DNA of 64,000 nucleotides, taken from the NCBI GenBank assembly GCA_026162565.1, contig JAOEIQ010000002.1:310001-374000 (forward strand), written 5' to 3'. This document shows positions 16,021 through 23,669 of the stretch, piece by piece. This DNA comes from Flavobacteriaceae bacterium NBU2973 (GTDB lineage Bacteria > Bacteroidota > Bacteroidia > Flavobacteriales > Flavobacteriaceae). A program made the translations under genes and the position numbers. Under the pieces are notes generated by a model. That model searched no databases and was not told where the DNA came from. It was given only the letters and a program-made list of their open reading frames with translations. Positions within the stretch are counted from its first letter, which is position 1. Each line of letters begins with the position of its first letter.

Positions 16021-16348
16021 ATTTTAGATTGGGAAGATATTTTTTAAAACCCATAGGATCTAATCCATAGCGACTTGCCACAAATTCAATATTTTCATTG
16101 CCAAAAATTTCAGAACTGTTTTTAGCATATGATTTAATTATGTTTTTAGAATATAATTTTTCTAAATTTTCTAAATTTTCAATTTTATTCATATGTCTAG
16201 ACAATACTCTTTGGATAATAAAATCTTTATCTCTCTTTATAGATAAATCTTCCATTTTAACATCCCAAAACATTGCATGAGAATATAAGTCAGATAATCT
16301 GTATTTACCCGATTTAAAATTATTTGATATGTTGAATAAAATATTCAT
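16013..16348 (-). CDS. Probable antitoxin of the AbiEii toxin (DUF6922-like)
   Basis: An acidic-basic helical protein of 111 residues. The segment MFWDVKMEDLSIKRDKDFII followed by QRVLSRH and a C-terminal run ending in FKKYLPNL matches the small proteins (DUF6922-type) that precede AbiEii genes in Bacteroidota. The frame is open to 16429, but ATG 16348 is preferred because a -7 box (TATATTTG) ends 5 bases upstream. It overlaps the toxin by 8 bases, giving translational coupling. The family assignment is from memory of the motif; the antitoxin role is inferred from gene order. Confidence 0.72.
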   Translation of the reverse strand: MNILFNISNNFKSGKYRLSDLYSHAMFWDVKMEDLSIKRDKDFIIQRVLSRHMNKIENLENLEKLYSKNIIKSYAKNSSEIFGNENIEFVASRYGLDPMGFKKYLPNLKYA

Positions 16349-16353
16349 TTGTA

Positions 16354-16361
16354 CAAATATA
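16354..16361 (-). promoter_or_regulatory. Bacteroidota -7 promoter box (TATATTTG) for the AbiE operon
   Basis: On the minus strand TATATTTG ends 5 bases before the ATG at 16348, so the mRNA would be nearly leaderless. This decides the start of the antitoxin over the longer frame to 16429. Confidence 0.5.
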
Positions 16362-16606
16362 CTAATAATTTGATTCTCTTTAATGAAAAATTCAATTATT
16401 CGATATATTACATAATTATCAAAAAGCATTCCAAATCAGCAATTTATGACATAATATCAATTGTCATTCCACACACATTACACTACTCTCCTATTGTCGT
16501 TTCGTGTAAAGAGTGTTCCATTAACTGTAGTAATGAAACTTTTGGAGTAAAATTTTTAAAGAAACTGTAGTAAGAACTTTTCGCTTTTATCCAAAGCACA
16601 AGTTAC

Positions 16607-16630
16607 CCTTCGACTTCGCTCAGGATAAAC
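16607..16630. repeat. Fragment of an intergenic palindromic repeat
   Basis: CCTTCGACTTCGCTCAGG followed by ATAAAC is a short imperfect palindrome. I recall it as a recurrent sequence between genes of Flavobacteriaceae (not searched). It lies just before structured repeat copy C; the rest of the gap 16430-16662 shows no gene. Confidence 0.4.
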
Positions 16631-16662
16631 TCCACGCAAGTACATTATAGTGCAACTATATT

Positions 16663-16750
16663 AATTTACGTAATAGCGTATGCAATACGCTATTTGATAT
16701 AATCGTGTTATGATTCTAAAGAATTATAACACGTAGGATTATGTCAAGTA
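16663..16750. repeat. Structured dispersed repeat, copy C (right edge of island)
   Basis: Same layout and orientation as copy A at 10766. Hairpin 1 is AATAGCGTAT with ATACGCTATT. Hairpin 2 is GTGTTATGATTC with GAATTATAACAC, closed by ATAATC and GATTAT. Base changes relative to copy A (for example ATGCGC to ATACGC) mostly keep pairing. Copies A and C are direct repeats about 5.9 kb apart, enclosing the Ubl operon, XRE-ImmA and AbiE genes. Confidence 0.7.
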
Positions 16751-16780
16751 ATGAGTAAAATTTTATGAAGTGCATAATCT

Positions 16781-18580
16781 CTAATCCTGATAACCACCAA
16801 AGAACTTAACTGGCGACCAAGCTGGAATAGGTTCTGGTATATCTGGACTCAAATTCTTAAAATCGTCTGCACCATAAACGATCTTTCCATTAACTATAGT
16901 TAATACTGATTTAATAGTTTTTATTTGTGATTCTGGAACCGAAAAATAATCGTCTGAAAGAATCGCTAAATCAGCATACATTCCATTTTCTAAAGAACCT
17001 TTAACGTCCTCTTCTTTAGAAACCCAAGCACTGCCTTTTGTATATAAATGTAGAGCTTCTTCTCTACTCAACTTATTTGATGAGTTACTCAATTGAAAAT
17101 CACCTACTGTTTTACCACTAACCAACCAATATAATGCTGGCCAAGGATTATAACTTGCAACTCGTGTACCATCAGTTCCTGCTCCAATAGGAATTCCCAT
17201 GTCCATAATTTTCTTGACAGGTGGCGCTTCTTCAGCTTTTTTTGCTCCATATCGTTCTACAAAATATTCGCCTGCATAGGCCATCCTTGCTTGAATAGCA
17301 ATACCTCCATTTAAAGATTTTATCCTTTTAAGTTCTCTTTTGGTGACCGTTTCAGCATGATCAAACAACCATCTCTGTGACGCTAATTTTCCATTTGTTT
17401 CAGCATTTACCTCTTCAAACACATCTAACATGTTTGAAATAGTTTCTCCATAAGTAGCATGAATTCGGAATGGCCAACCTTTGTCTACATGTAATTTCAC
17501 TATTCGTTTTAAATCAGATCGCCAAGTAGGCCGATCTTCAAGCATTGGTTGAGGCGCTAAAAAATTTTCATAATCTCCGGCACTCCACGCTAAAAATTCT
17601 CCACCTCCTTCTAACTCATAACCATGATCTAAATGAATCTCACCATTATGACCAACCTCATTAGTTGCCATCCAATCTTGAAACTCTTGATACTCATCAC
17701 CTTTATTTTGTGGAAACAAATAGTAAGATAATCGAATAGGCATTTCCCCTTTTTGGGCAAGTGACTTTGTTCCTGAATAGTCTTTTGGAAACTTGTGTCC
17801 TCCTCCACCTGCGTCAATTCCAGAGGTAATACCAAAACTATTTAGTTCTCTATAAAACTGAATAGTTGAGTTAATCATTTGATCTTCAGTTAGTGAAGGC
17901 AATGCTCCTATACTCATATACAATATTGTTGGATTAGGTTCAGCGAATAAAACTCCTGTTAGTTTACCATTTTCGTCTTTTTCAAACGAACTTCCTTTAG
18001 GTGCAATAGTTTTTTCATCAATTCCTCTTGCTTTAAGTCCAGCTTTATTTAGCCAACCTCTACTGTATAGAAATGAAATGAATGTTGGCACATTACCTGT
18101 TGCGCTCTCAATTTCTTCCATCGTAGGAAATCTATTTTCCTCAAATTGATAAGGACTCCAACCACCAATTACGCGAACCCATTGTCCTTCAGGTGTTCGC
18201 TTGGCTTGTTCTTTTAGCATTTCAAGTGCACGTTTAAGGGAAGTAACACCATCCCAACGTAATTCAGAATTATAGAAACGACCACCTCGTGTTAAATGTA
18301 AATGACTATCATTTAAACCTGGAATAACTGTTCTGCCTTTTGCATCAATTAATCTTGTAGTCTCAATTCTGTATTTCAACATATCTTGATTTGTACCAGA
18401 GGCCAATACTTTTCCATCTCGAATAGCCAATGCTTGTACAATAGTTTGCTTGGTGTCCATTAATGCAATGTTTCCATTTGTAATAATCAGATCAGCTTCA
18501 AAAATTATTGATTCTTTTTTAGTATCATTCTTACAACTAATTAATAATAGTAATAAGATAATATGTGCTATGTTTTTCAT
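16781..18580 (-). CDS. Amidohydrolase family 3 protein (YtcJ-like), lipoprotein
   Basis: A metal-dependent hydrolase of the amidohydrolase superfamily, YtcJ type. The N-terminus MKNIAHIILLLLLISCKN is a lipoprotein signal. Family landmarks are ITNGNIALMDTKQTIVQALA, DAKGRTVIPGLNDSHLHLTR (metal-binding HxH region), and near the end GAGTDGTR and NGMYADLAIL. Length after the start correction is 599. The frame is open to 18637, but ATG 18580 begins the signal peptide and avoids overlap with the upstream gene. It is the last gene of the run headed by the MarR regulator (22-10 base spacings in this end). The substrate cannot be inferred; the alginate-export-like porin nearby suggests uptake or detoxification of an organic compound. 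Confidence 0.85.
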   Translation of the reverse strand: MKNIAHIILLLLLISCKNDTKKESIIFEADLIITNGNIALMDTKQTIVQALAIRDGKVLASGTNQDMLKYRIETTRLIDAKGRTVIPGLNDSHLHLTRGGRFYNSELRWDGVTSLKRALEMLKEQAKRTPEGQWVRVIGGWSPYQFEENRFPTMEEIESATGNVPTFISFLYSRGWLNKAGLKARGIDEKTIAPKGSSFEKDENGKLTGVLFAEPNPTILYMSIGALPSLTEDQMINSTIQFYRELNSFGITSGIDAGGGGHKFPKDYSGTKSLAQKGEMPIRLSYYLFPQNKGDEYQEFQDWMATNEVGHNGEIHLDHGYELEGGGEFLAWSAGDYENFLAPQPMLEDRPTWRSDLKRIVKLHVDKGWPFRIHATYGETISNMLDVFEEVNAETNGKLASQRWLFDHAETVTKRELKRIKSLNGGIAIQARMAYAGEYFVERYGAKKAEEAPPVKKIMDMGIPIGAGTDGTRVASYNPWPALYWLVSGKTVGDFQLSNSSNKLSREEALHLYTKGSAWVSKEEDVKGSLENGMYADLAILSDDYFSVPESQIKTIKSVLTIVNGKIVYGADDFKNLSPDIPEPIPAWSPVKFFGGYQD

Positions 18581-18590
18581 TTCCTTGGTT

Positions 18591-19634
18591 TTAGTTAATT
18601 TGTATTTTAAGTTTGATGATTTTACCTTCTTTGTCATATTTTAAGTCACCAAATTCATGATCAAATAAGCCGTTTAAGTTATTTCCCGAAGGATCAGCTA
18701 ATCGACTATTAATGTAAAGTTGGTAGTCACCATTTTCCCATTTATGATGAGGTATGAAATGCCATGATTTTTCAGTATTAGTAATTTCAATTTTACCATG
18801 GACAATTTGATTATTTACGTCTAATACTTGAATTCTATTTTTAAGTGACATCATGTCTACTGCATCAGTAAAATCAATCTTCAAAGTATCATGAGTTTTA
18901 GGTTTTGGCTTATGAATCTGCCATAAACTTATGTCTGGTGACCTCTTGTCTTCAGATTCTACAATGAATGTTTTGGTATGCGCATTTTTCATTTTATTTC
19001 CATAAATATCCTGAAGGTGGTCAATAGTTAAATGATACGTTTTATTGGGTTGTAAGGCTCTACCATAACTTTCATGAGCTAGTAATCCTGTTTTTACTCT
19101 AGCTGGATCAAAAATGATAGTTAATTGAGTTTGTTCATCATTCCACAGTTCATATACGTTATTAAAAATGGCTCCTTTTATTACTTCCCCTTTGTCGTTT
19201 GTAAGTGAAATGTGTTCGAGGTTATTAATCGTTTTCATTGGTTGAGAAAACTGAATATACATTCGTAATAGATTTTCTGGTAATTTATTTGAAGAAGGAT
19301 ATATTGCTGTTACTACAGGACTTTGAAGATTCTTATCTTGAAGAGAAAAATACTTGATATCATTTTTGAATTGAGCCATATACTCAACATTTGAAAGCAA
19401 TGGAAACTCTGGTGTAAAAACTAACTCACCTATTTTTTTGTCAAATGATCCTTTTATTATTATGTCTTCACCCTTTTTAACTGAAGACAAAAGATATATA
19501 ACTGGAGTTGCATCTTCAAACGGTATATTTTTAAATACTACAGATTGTTTAGTAACAATAATATTGTTCTCTTGACTATTGGATGAAATAGAGACGAATA
19601 GAACTAATAAATAAAGAAACAATGTGCGTTGCAT
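18591..19634 (-). CDS. Secreted protein with Ig-like domains
   Basis: The 347-residue protein starts with a signal peptide (MQRTLFLYLLVLFVSISSNSQ). The remainder is beta-rich, with SbsA/Ig-like features: PSSNKLPENLLRMYIQFSQP, LQPNKTYHLTID, and HKWENGDYQLYINSRLADPS. These look like two Ig-like (Big-5 type) domains of bacterial surface proteins. I cannot assign a function. It sits 10 bases upstream of the amidohydrolase and after a hairpin-bearing 53-base gap from the lipoprotein gene, so it is probably co-transcribed. Confidence 0.65.
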   Translation of the reverse strand: MQRTLFLYLLVLFVSISSNSQENNIIVTKQSVVFKNIPFEDATPVIYLLSSVKKGEDIIIKGSFDKKIGELVFTPEFPLLSNVEYMAQFKNDIKYFSLQDKNLQSPVVTAIYPSSNKLPENLLRMYIQFSQPMKTINNLEHISLTNDKGEVIKGAIFNNVYELWNDEQTQLTIIFDPARVKTGLLAHESYGRALQPNKTYHLTIDHLQDIYGNKMKNAHTKTFIVESEDKRSPDISLWQIHKPKPKTHDTLKIDFTDAVDMMSLKNRIQVLDVNNQIVHGKIEITNTEKSWHFIPHHKWENGDYQLYINSRLADPSGNNLNGLFDHEFGDLKYDKEGKIIKLKIQIN

Positions 19635-19648
19635 AATAATAAAATTTA

Positions 19649-19678
19649 TAGAGCAGATAAGACTTCTTACCTGCTCTA
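19649..19678 (-). terminator. Intergenic hairpin, weak terminator or RNA-processing site
   Basis: TAGAGCAG (19649-19656) pairs with CTGCTCTA (19671-19678), extended by TAAG/CTTA after one mismatch. On the minus strand it is followed by TAAATTTTATT rather than a continuous T run. It lies between genes in the same operon, so it may attenuate or separate expression of the two downstream genes. Confidence 0.45.
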
Positions 19679-19687
19679 TTGTATCAT

Positions 19688-20968
19688 TTAATTTTTGCGC
19701 ACTAATTCAGGATAACCTTCAATAGGTTTTACCATATTATGGAAATCTTGCCAAGGTTCGGTTTCAGTGTATTTATAATCAGGGAATTCATATTCACTAT
19801 CAAAATTGCTTAATCGGAAATAAGCGCCTTTTAGTTCTGATACTAAATTGACACTTCCAGAATCTATATCACGTTCTAGTGAAGCGAGCATCATCACATT
19901 TTGTTCTGCGATATGCATGGTTCCAGACATTGGTACTGGAAAAATTTTTGTCCCTTCAGGACCCATAGAAAACCCTTTCATTCCATCACCTTTATTAGAT
20001 TCTGCAAAATCTTTTAAGGAAATTAGACTTGCACTACGTTCCTTATTAATTATTAACAGTTTTCTATCATAAGAACCATCTTGCTCTTGGGCTGTAAATG
20101 TGATCATATCTATTGGAGTATTTCCGTAACCTAATTCAGCTATAGTTTTAGCTTTGATATGGTTACCTTCCTTTATCTCTGATGTAGGAATGCTAACTAA
20201 AGGTGTACATGTATAAGCTGCAATTAAAGTAGACTCTCCATTAACTTCTTCAAATGTCATCGTTCTAATTGGTGCTCTTGTTTCATTTTGAATATGTACA
20301 GCATGATACATCTCTATACCTGCAACAGCTTCTTGTTTATCTGAAAATGGATATGCTATTTTTCGGAGTGTAGAAGCAAATTCACCGTTTGTTAATCCAG
20401 CAACATAAACATAACCATCGTGATAGTCTATATCTGTGATGTTTAGTCGCTCTGAAGGCCTTCCATATAATTCAAAATCATCTGTTCTGATGTTTTTAAT
20501 CTTAATTTGAGTCATTTTACTCAAATCAACTAAACTGATATTTCCATCTGAAGGGCTTACTTTAACTATTACAGATTCAGCATCTGGAGCAAAACCTCTT
20601 TTTACAGAAATATAAGCTTCTTGAGTTTGAGGATGCACTTGCATATCATTAAAAATCAAGTCAGACGCAGAAACACCTAAAGTTTTAGCAATACTTCTAT
20701 CAATACCATTTAAATTAAATGCCACTGGATCTTTAAGTTCATTTCCTGATGTTTCGATAGCATAAAGTATACCTGTTTTACTATCACCAACAAATAATAC
20801 ATTGTTGGGACCAAAAGCCATTACTGAAGCTCCTGGTAAGGTGTTATTGCTTGATGAATTTGTATTTACAATTTCATTTGGATTTGGTCCTGCTGTTTGT
20901 TGTGCTTTGCAACTTGTAAAACACAATACAGCAACTAACATAATTGATAATCTTCTTATTGTTTTCAT
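19688..20968 (-). CDS. Lipoprotein, probable beta-propeller fold, unknown function
   Basis: It has a lipoprotein signal with FTSCKAQQ near residue 20. The body shows repeated propeller-like strands: SVMAFGPNNVLFVGDSKTGI, DMQVHPQTQEAYISVKRG, and TDIDYHDGYVYVAGLTNGEF. These suggest a six- or seven-bladed propeller. No active-site motif is seen. It is located between the alginate-export-like porin (33 bases upstream) and the Ig-like gene in the MarR-headed run, so it may be a surface binding or sensing partner for the same substrate. Confidence 0.6.
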   Translation of the reverse strand: MKTIRRLSIMLVAVLCFTSCKAQQTAGPNPNEIVNTNSSSNNTLPGASVMAFGPNNVLFVGDSKTGILYAIETSGNELKDPVAFNLNGIDRSIAKTLGVSASDLIFNDMQVHPQTQEAYISVKRGFAPDAESVIVKVSPSDGNISLVDLSKMTQIKIKNIRTDDFELYGRPSERLNITDIDYHDGYVYVAGLTNGEFASTLRKIAYPFSDKQEAVAGIEMYHAVHIQNETRAPIRTMTFEEVNGESTLIAAYTCTPLVSIPTSEIKEGNHIKAKTIAELGYGNTPIDMITFTAQEQDGSYDRKLLIINKERSASLISLKDFAESNKGDGMKGFSMGPEGTKIFPVPMSGTMHIAEQNVMMLASLERDIDSGSVNLVSELKGAYFRLSNFDSEYEFPDYKYTETEPWQDFHNMVKPIEGYPELVRKN

Positions 20969-21001
20969 TTTTTGAATATTTATTGATTATTGATTATTGA
21001 T

Positions 21002-22429
21002 TTAAAATTTATAACTCATAGTTGGTGCAATATGAAATATGTTATCACCACTTCCGCTCAACTTTTGAAAGTCACCAGCAATGAAATAGCTAATGTCCAT
21101 ATCAAAAGATAAATGACGATTCAATTCATATGAAGCTTGAAAACCAAACTGGCTTCCTAAATCTCTTTCTGTAATACCATTAGATGGTCTACTAAGAAAC
21201 CTTGGTGGTCTGTATAAACCATCATTCTCTGAAGCTCTCCAGAAAACTCCCCATTCAACATATAATTTCAAGTTTTCTAACGGTGTTGCACTTATCGAAG
21301 GATGAATTGAGATTAGGTTTGCTGGTGTAATTGTAGCAGCAAGACTGTAATATGCAGGATTTACAAACAAAGGGTTAAACGTATTTAGCTTCTCATCTCC
21401 CAATGCTCGATCTCCACTGGTATATTCTAATTTTAATCCTGGATTCCATTTCCAAGATGAATTTATTAGCTTGTAATGCCAGTTACCTTCGAGATTAAAC
21501 GCACTTATTGTTGCATTACCTATCTTTCCAAATTGGTAAATTGCTTCAGTATTATAGGTAAATCGTTTTCCAATCTTTCCAAAACGCCTTAAACCAATAG
21601 AATGTCTGCTTTCTTTTCCAGAGACATCATTGATGGTAGAGTTTTGATTTTGATACCCTAAATAATATAACTCATTCATACCGTTAAATCCCTTTATTTT
21701 AAATTGATTATATAATCCCCATAGTTTAGGATTTAAAGCGTCTCCATCAAATAGAGCAAATTGATTATCAAAGGCAAAAATTGTTGGTCTTACCTCTTTA
21801 CTATAAAAAGCTTGGATGTTAGTATTACCAGATTTAAAAATGGTTCTTATAGCATCAAATGTTCTTCTGATATTTGGCCCTTCTCTTAAACCTACTAAAC
21901 GTGCCGAACCATAGGCTAACTCTTGTCTTCCAGCTAGAACAGATAAATCTGCATTTGATTTTAGTTTGAAATCTAATTGCAAAAAGGCTTGATGAATGTC
22001 TATTTCATCATTTTCAACAAATTCTCTTTCATGACTAGTATAACCATGATATAACTCGGTAAAAACTCTAAAGTTTTTTCCTAAATGTAAATCTGTATGA
22101 AAAGCCAATCTCTGCGAATAGAAATCCTGATCCACATTTTCTTCCCAAAATCGATTTGAATAATGCTCGAAACGTGTTCTTATTTGTCCACCTAATGATA
22201 GGTAAATGCTTTTCTCTTTATTTAAAGAAATGAATTTGAGAGGATCTGACCAATCCCTTTCATAAGGATTATCATTCTTTAAATAGTCATAATTTTCAGA
22301 CGCTCTAAATAAGCTATATCTAGGAGGCTCATCATATTCACCATCATTTTCTTGAGCGTTTAATGAATGAAAGCTTACAATAAAAGTTATCAATGAAAAG
22401 TATCTTATAATGTCATTCAATTTTATCAT
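21002..22429 (-). CDS. Alginate-export-like outer-membrane beta-barrel
   Basis: A predicted outer-membrane porin of the alginate export family (AlgE-like beta barrel). The signal peptide ends near FHSLNAQ. The mature protein has the typical motifs LGGQIRTRFEHYSNRFWEEN, QRLAFHTDLHLGKNFRVFTE, LSVLAGRQELAYGSARLVG, and alternating barrel strands ending in Phe (TMSYKF). In Bacteroidota such proteins need not transport alginate; many serve as porins for small organic compounds. It is 5 bases downstream of the TMEM175-like gene. Function beyond a porin is uncertain. Confidence 0.8.
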   Translation of the reverse strand: MIKLNDIIRYFSLITFIVSFHSLNAQENDGEYDEPPRYSLFRASENYDYLKNDNPYERDWSDPLKFISLNKEKSIYLSLGGQIRTRFEHYSNRFWEENVDQDFYSQRLAFHTDLHLGKNFRVFTELYHGYTSHEREFVENDEIDIHQAFLQLDFKLKSNADLSVLAGRQELAYGSARLVGLREGPNIRRTFDAIRTIFKSGNTNIQAFYSKEVRPTIFAFDNQFALFDGDALNPKLWGLYNQFKIKGFNGMNELYYLGYQNQNSTINDVSGKESRHSIGLRRFGKIGKRFTYNTEAIYQFGKIGNATISAFNLEGNWHYKLINSSWKWNPGLKLEYTSGDRALGDEKLNTFNPLFVNPAYYSLAATITPANLISIHPSISATPLENLKLYVEWGVFWRASENDGLYRPPRFLSRPSNGITERDLGSQFGFQASYELNRHLSFDMDISYFIAGDFQKLSGSGDNIFHIAPTMSYKF

Positions 22430-22434
22430 AGTTA

Positions 22435-23010
22435 TTATTCTTTTATATTTTGCTCAATTTTTTTTTCTGGAACAATCCAAATTATTGCGACTATGATATA
22501 GCATAAAACAGCCATCCAAGAGTTAATGAAGCTCAAGATCAAACCAACGAGATATAATACTGTAGAAATTTTTCCTTTTAAATTTTTCCCAATGATCTTT
22601 CGTAAAGGAAAATTATCATCGTGATAATGAATTATAACTGTTTGTAAAATAAAGTATGCAACTGCACTCATTAAAAGAATAAAGCCGTAGAATGCAATTG
22701 GTCCAGATTCAAGATGGTTCTCTCCTACCCAAGATGTTGCAAATGGAATCAAGGATAACCAGAACAATAGGTTAAGATTAGCCCAAAGAACTTTACCATT
22801 TACCTTTTCTGCTATTTGGAATAGATGGTGATGATTATTCCAATAAATACCCAAGTATACAAAGCTTATAAAGTAACTTATAAATATTGGTAACAGTGGT
22901 AATAAAGATTCAATGCTAATCTCTTCTGGTGCTTTTAATTCTAATACCATTATGGTTATTATTATGGCTAATACACCATCACTAAATGCTTCGAGTCTAT
23001 TTGTTTTCAT
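22435..23010 (-). CDS. TMEM175/DUF1211 family potassium-channel-like membrane protein
   Basis: The N-terminus MKTNRLEAFSDGVLAIIITI continuing MVLELKAP is the family signature; FSDG is the conserved filter-proximal motif. Six hydrophobic segments are visible across 191 residues. Bacterial members are weakly K+-selective channels. The start is 23 bases from operator-like sequence GTTGTT-TTA-AACAAC at 23033, just downstream of the marR gene. It is the first gene after marR in what looks like a MarR-controlled operon. Confidence 0.85.
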   Translation of the reverse strand: MKTNRLEAFSDGVLAIIITIMVLELKAPEEISIESLLPLLPIFISYFISFVYLGIYWNNHHHLFQIAEKVNGKVLWANLNLLFWLSLIPFATSWVGENHLESGPIAFYGFILLMSAVAYFILQTVIIHYHDDNFPLRKIIGKNLKGKISTVLYLVGLILSFINSWMAVLCYIIVAIIWIVPEKKIEQNIKE

Positions 23011-23032
23011 TTTAAATATGTTTCAAACTATT

Positions 23033-23047
23033 GTTGTTTTAAACAAC
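23033..23047. promoter_or_regulatory. MarR-type operator copy 2 (GTTGTT-TTA-AACAAC)
   Basis: A palindrome with 6-bp arms and a 3-base centre lies between the marR stop-side and the TMEM175 start. It repeats the arms found at 23526-23540. Flanking bases are also alike (ACTATT on one side, ACTATT/AATAGT on the other). It probably controls the downstream run separately from marR itself. Confidence 0.6.
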
Positions 23048-23063
23048 TATTAATATAAAAAAT

Positions 23064-23516
23064 TTAAATTTCTACTTTATTAAGTATTCTAAATAATTCT
23101 TTTGCATCTTCTTTAGAAATATTTGTTTCAAAATAATCATTAACTGATGCTTTAGCGGCTTTATGTATTTTAAAAAATTCCTCTATACCCAAATCAGTAA
23201 CGTTAATATCTATTTTTCTTCTGTTATCTGGACAAGTACTTCTAGTTACAAATTCTTTCTTAACTAATCTATCTAATAAGCGCGTTAAATCAGGACTTGG
23301 AACAATCAACTTATCTTTTAATGTTTTAGCATCCATTGGTGAAGGATGATTTCTTACTAATTGATTTAACACATTAAGTTGAGCATGTGTAACTCCATAC
23401 GCGCTTAATGTTTTTTTTAGTTTAACATCTACTTGACCGCTTAATTTCAAGAACTTAAAGTATGCCCTAGCATGCCAATTCTTGGATTCATTTGAAAAAT
23501 ATTCTTCGACTTTCAT
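23064..23516 (-). CDS. MarR-family transcriptional regulator
   Basis: A 150-residue winged-helix regulator. Landmarks are LSAYGVTHAQLNVLNQLVRN (helices 2-3), LKDKLIVPSPDLTRLLDRLV (recognition helix region), and the wing STCPDNRRKIDINVTDLG. It likely represses its own gene and the genes to its left, because the same inverted repeat occurs upstream of its start and again downstream before TMEM175. MarR proteins usually respond to small aromatic or oxidant ligands. No ligand can be named here. Confidence 0.88.
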   Translation of the reverse strand: MKVEEYFSNESKNWHARAYFKFLKLSGQVDVKLKKTLSAYGVTHAQLNVLNQLVRNHPSPMDAKTLKDKLIVPSPDLTRLLDRLVKKEFVTRSTCPDNRRKIDINVTDLGIEEFFKIHKAAKASVNDYFETNISKEDAKELFRILNKVEI

Positions 23517-23525
23517 TAAACAATA

Positions 23526-23540
23526 GTTGTTTACAACAAC
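23526..23540. promoter_or_regulatory. MarR-type operator copy 1 (GTTGTT-TAC-AACAAC)
   Basis: A palindrome with the same 6-bp arms as copy 2, lying directly downstream of the -7 box (23540-23547, minus strand). It would cover the transcription start of marR, consistent with autorepression. Confidence 0.65.
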
Positions 23541-23547
23541 AAAAGTA
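23540..23547 (-). promoter_or_regulatory. Bacteroidota -7 promoter box (TACTTTTG) for marR
   Basis: On the minus strand TACTTTTG matches TAnnTTTG and abuts the operator. Transcription would start inside the palindrome, about 15 bases before the ATG at 23516. Confidence 0.5.
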
Positions 23548-23669
23548 AAGAATTATATTAAATATTAAAAATAATTGATAAATAAATCATCTTCTAAACT
23601 ATTACATTCCCATGATTAGAGGAAATAATCAATTTGACCTCTTAATGAAAAGATGCTCCAGAAAAGAAA

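Noticed and set aside
10766-16750. Island considered as a prophage, IS or integrative element
   Set aside because: No integrase, transposase, capsid or tRNA target was found; only the flanking repeats hint at mobility.
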